A stretch of 22,886 nt of DNA from Lobulomyces angularis. Taxonomy: Eukaryota > Chytridiomycota > Chytridiomycetes > Lobulomycetales > Lobulomycetaceae. Shown piece by piece: positions 19,715 to 22,886 of this stretch. Made by a program: the position numbers and the translations under genes. Where the stretch lies: positions 5,925 through 28,810 of the forward strand of contig JADHYX010000267.1 in assembly GCA_027604685.1 (NCBI GenBank), written 5' to 3'. Each line of letters starts with the position of its first letter. Position 1 is the first letter of the stretch. The notes under the pieces were generated by a model. It was not told where the DNA came from. It was given only the letters and a program-made list of their open reading frames with translations, and did no database searches.

Positions 19715-22092
19715 ATGGGATTTCTTAAAAAAATTTTTGGCTGTACAAACAGCAGCGAAAATCAAAAAGTAAAGGTTTTAGAAAAAAATATTACCTCTCA
19801 TTCAGTTTTAAGCAACAATGAAGTACATCCTGAAAAATCAACAGGCGATGAAATTCTTGCTGAAAAATCAACAAACCATGAAATTCTTTCTGCAAATCAA
19901 CTTTCACTCGTAAAAGATGCGCAAATTAACTCCTCTCCTTCTCTTGCTTCCTCCCAGTTATTATTGGCTATTCAAGATGAATTTGTTGACCTTAAAATTA
20001 AGGTATGAGTTTTATTAATTTTTTTCTTTCAACTATTCTTCGGATGTTTACATTTAAAAATAATAAATAATTTCTCTTAATTTTTTGTTTTAGAGTGATC
20101 CTGTAATTGGTCCTGTGTTTGGAATTAAAAAATATGAAGATGACATCTTCAATTCTTCAAAAGAATATCTTTTAAAGATGCAACAGTTTTACTTAGACTT
20201 AAAATTTCGTTTACTAAATTTAGATGCTACAACACTCTCCGAAGCTGAAGTTGCTGATCTTCAATTTACTAAAAGTATTTTATAAATTTTTTTTTTTTTT
20301 TTTTCACCAAATTTTAATAATGTTCTTTTTATTTTTCTTTTTTACTTTCTCATACAGACGCTATTATAACTGAACTACTCGAATTGGAAGCTTACACTTA
20401 TGAAATTCCTTCTTCTCATCAACATGGACCACTTGATTCAATAGCACTTGAATTTGAATATTATCAGCCACTTGAAAGTAGACAAGATATTGAAAATTAC
20501 AAAAAAAGGTTGGAAAAGTTTTTACCAAGATTTAATGATATTATAGATGGTTTCAAAGAAGGTGTAAAAAACAAAATCACATTACCTAAAGAATCCATTG
20601 ATATTTTGATTGAAAGTGTTATAAAAAATGTCACTGAAAACGTATCAGATTCTCCTTTTAATCGAAAAGAAAAAGCTTTAGAATTAACAGGCGATGAAAA
20701 ATTTTTGGAGGAAACGATTGAAAAATATGTCAACCCAGCTTTTAAAGTAATTGCAATTTCTTTTTTTTTATTTACAATGGCAAAAAAAATAATTATGTAT
20801 TTATAATTTTCTTTATTCAATATTCAAGGCTGTTGATACTTACCTTAGAACAGAGTACGTGCATCATGCTAGAAAGTATCCTGGCATTTATGGCTTAAGA
20901 GACAGTGAAGCTGTTTACCAGAAATTGATTAGTATATATACATCAGTGGATTACAAACCAGATGAATTACACCAAATTGGGCTAGCCGAAGTTGACAGGA
21001 TCAACAAACTAAAAGCTGTTACTCAACAAGAAATTTTACCCAACTCCACAATTGAAGAATTCCAAAAGGCTATCAACAACAAAGAATTGTATCCACAATT
21101 ATATTTTGATGATAACAATAAAATTGTTGCTGCTTATAAAAGTCTACTAGATAAAATTGATTCAATTACTCCAAAATACTTTCGATCCTTTCCTAAATTT
21201 AGACAATGTGCTATTGAAGCAGTTCCTGAAAATATGGAAGCTGGTGCCCCTTTAGCATTTTACCAAGCTGGTGCTTTTTTTTTTTTTTTTTTTTTAATTT
21301 AAATTTTTTAAATTTGATATAAACTATCCTTTCCTAAAAATATTTAAAAATTTTTTTTTCAAAGGTACTGCTACAAAATGTGGAAGTTTTAAAGCAAACA
21401 TGCTTTTACACAAGGATCACCCTGTTTTATTAATGACTGCAATAACACTTCATGAAGCTAATCCTGGACATCACCACCAACTCTCCCTTGCTTTAGAAAC
21501 TGAGGGAGAACATCTTATCAAAAAATTAGTAATGGTTACTTCTTTTGTTGAAGGTTGGGGATTATACTGTGAATACTTGGGAGAAGAGTAAATAAATAAA
21601 TATATATTTTTTTTTTTAGTAATGTTGTTAACTTTTGGGTAGAATGGGGTTGTACGAAGATAAATTACAGTATTATGGTAGATTGGAATTAGAAATGTTC
21701 AGAGCCTTAAGATTAGTAATTGACACTGGTTTACATGCTAAAGGGTGGTCCGTTGAAAAATGTCTTGATTTTATGAAACAATATATTATTACTATGTCAG
21801 AAGCCGAATTGCTGAGCGAAATTAAACGATATAGTTCAATTCCAGGACAAGCTCTTGCTTATAAGGTAAAAATCATAAATAAAAAAAAATTTCATCTTTG
21901 TTAATCAATTAATTAAAAAAAAAAAAGGTTGGAGAAATAAAAATTAAAGAAATTAGAAAGTTTGCTGAAAGTGAATTAGGAAGTAAATTTAACATTATCG
22001 AATTTCATGAAAAATTACTTTCCTATGGTAATATTCCACTTGCTGCATTAGAAATGATGATGAAAAAATGGGTTGAAGATTTAAAAAATTAA
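19715..22092 (+). CDS. DUF885 family protein, putative zinc metallopeptidase, 7 exons, 636 aa
   Basis: Exons: 19715-20002, 20094-20274, 20358-20746, 20829-21270, 21365-21587, 21643-21865, 21928-22092, in phase (1911 bases). The hallmark HEANPGHHHQ lies at residues 463-472 and FVEGWGLYCEYLGEE (about 494-508) follows. Both match the HExxPGHH and EGW blocks of DUF885, a family common in bacteria and predicted to be zinc-dependent peptidases; the substrate is unknown. Other typical pieces are TEYVHHARKYPGIYGL near 293-310 and a C-terminal helical region with SIPGQALAYKVG. The first 95 residues are a non-conserved, polar extension. It starts MGFLKKIFGC, which resembles a membrane anchor with Gly2 and Cys10 as possible lipid sites, although Lys6 is not ideal for myristoylation. 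It contains a 10-residue tandem repeat (EKSTGDEILA / EKSTNHEILS). There is no classical signal peptide, so it is probably cytosolic or membrane-tethered. The family call is firm; the biochemical role is not. Confidence 0.88.
19831..19890 (+). repeat. 30-base in-frame tandem duplication in the DUF885 N-terminus
   Basis: Bases 19831-19860 and 19861-19890 match at 26 of 30 positions and encode the paired decapeptides EKSTGDEILA and EKSTNHEILS. The duplication preserves the frame and lies in the non-conserved N-terminal extension, so it probably affects a flexible linker and not the catalytic core. Confidence 0.75.
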
Positions 22093-22302
22093 AAAAAAAT
22101 AGTATTTTTTTTTTTTATTTTTTTTATAGATTTTTAGATAAAAATTTAAATAAATTAAAAACCAATTTTTTTAAGGAAAAAAAAAAATAAAAAGAATATT
22201 AGAGTTATTTATCACATTCTTTGTGTACTCTATAGAACGTTGCAGAAATATGAATAAAATTTTTTTAACATACTGAACTTGATATTCATTTAAAAAAACT
22301 AG
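22093..22302. other. 3' flank of the DUF885 gene
   Basis: This is AT-rich sequence with AATAAA-type words (around 22186-22192) following the stop codon. No gene or RNA is visible. The stretch ends where the degenerate coding remnant begins. Confidence 0.4.
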
Positions 22303-22864
22303 TACAAATTAATTGGTAATCCTTCTCATTTTTACCTTGACGTCAATTTTATAAATTTATATTTTTCAATATTCAAATGGAAAAATTTAAACGAACATAA
22401 TTATCAAGAATCAATTAATGCAGTTAATAATGTTTTAAAAATTGAATTAGAATCAGAAAAAGGTCTAGTTCAATTCAAATTAGCATTAAATATGCTTCAT
22501 GGTTTTTATTTACAATATAGACAATACAACTTTAGTAAAAAAATTACAAAATGTTTTAAATAGATTACAACAATTATTATTTCGACATCTTAAAAATATT
22601 CAAACGCATTGTGAAGATAAATAAGATGTTGCTGTTAATACTCGTTTCATCTCTGATGTTGATGGACCTAAAGGATATGATCCATATTCAAAAAATCAAC
22701 ATAATTTTGACTTTTTTTAAACATCCAAACATTTTAATTTTGATTTTTGAAATGGATTCTTTTTTAAATTAATTTGTGAATTTTCTATTGACTTTATCTC
22801 TACTTTTGACACTGGAAACTATTTAAAACCAGAGTTTAAAAAGGAAGTAGGATTTTTTGTTTAA
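22303..22864 (+). pseudogene. Degenerate protein-coding remnant, family unknown
   Basis: Protein-like sequence runs across this region but is broken. From 22303 one frame is open to a stop at 22561 and includes NYQESINAVNNVLKIELES. After about 22536 a different frame continues (KKLQNVLNRLQQLLFRHLKN), reaching TAA at 22622. It resumes in the same frame (DVAVNTRFISDVDGPKGYDP), hits TAA at 22718 and TGA at 22748, then goes on to TAA at 22862 (CEFSIDFISTFDTGNYLK). The first frame change could be a 34-base intron at 22502-22535 (gtttttat to ctttag), slightly shorter than any other intron here. The three in-frame stops have no GT-AG explanation that I can see. The window ends 22 bases later. I do not recognise the family. 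It could be a decayed paralogue, or a young gene with sequencing errors. Confidence 0.55.
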
Positions 22865-22886
22865 AAAAAAAAAAATAAAAAATAAA

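Noticed and set aside
22303..22864. Alternative genetic code reading TAA/TGA as amino acids
   Set aside because: The other genes in the window end normally at TAA or TGA and have no internal stops, so broken frames here mean decay or error.

Overview
This is a eukaryotic nuclear window, very AT-rich, carrying seven intact-looking protein genes and one decayed coding remnant at the right edge. I count about 53 short GT-AG introns, 37 to 129 bases long, mostly 40 to 60. They have T-rich tracts before TAG/CAG/AAG acceptors, and several show TACTAAT- or GCTAAC-like branch points. A gene with the Slm1/Slm2 layout (helical membrane-binding region plus Slm-type PH domain) points to a fungus. The AT bias, poly-T/poly-A spacers and intron density suggest a non-Dikarya (early-diverging) fungus, but the sequence alone does not allow a species call. 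Nothing prokaryotic is present: no CRISPR array, operon, insertion sequence, tRNA or rRNA was found.

Layout. Bases 170-5992 (minus) hold a complete class V myosin rebuilt from 20 exons. Bases 6654-9782 (plus) hold XPB/Ssl2, the TFIIH DNA translocase, in 15 exons. Bases 10108-11972 (minus) hold an unrecognised 600-residue charged protein in 2 exons. Bases 12796-14852 (plus) hold a Slm1/2-like TORC2 effector in 6 exons. Bases 15020-17798 (plus) hold the spindle-checkpoint protein Mad1 in 9 exons. Bases 17979-19097 (minus) hold an intronless RNA 3'-terminal phosphate cyclase. Bases 19715-22092 (plus) hold a DUF885 putative metallopeptidase in 7 exons. From about 22303 to 22864 lies a protein-like reading frame broken by a frame change and three in-frame stops.

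The genes are not a functional cluster. They are mostly housekeeping genes: organelle transport, transcription and repair, plasma-membrane signalling, mitotic checkpoint and RNA end processing. Divergent pairs share promoter regions at 5993-6653, 11973-12795 and 19098-19714. Convergent pairs meet in short AT-rich tails at 9783-10107 and 17799-17978.

I found no convincing new multi-gene system. The points most worth a second look are: the DUF885 gene and the intronless RtcA beside it; Mad1, whose Mad2-binding motif is split by an intron; an 18-base micro-exon carrying the XPB Walker A loop; a five-fold repeated TTCGAT element in one divergent promoter; a GC-rich hairpin inside a myosin intron; the decaying right-edge locus; and an apparent 2-base frame discrepancy in one XPB exon.
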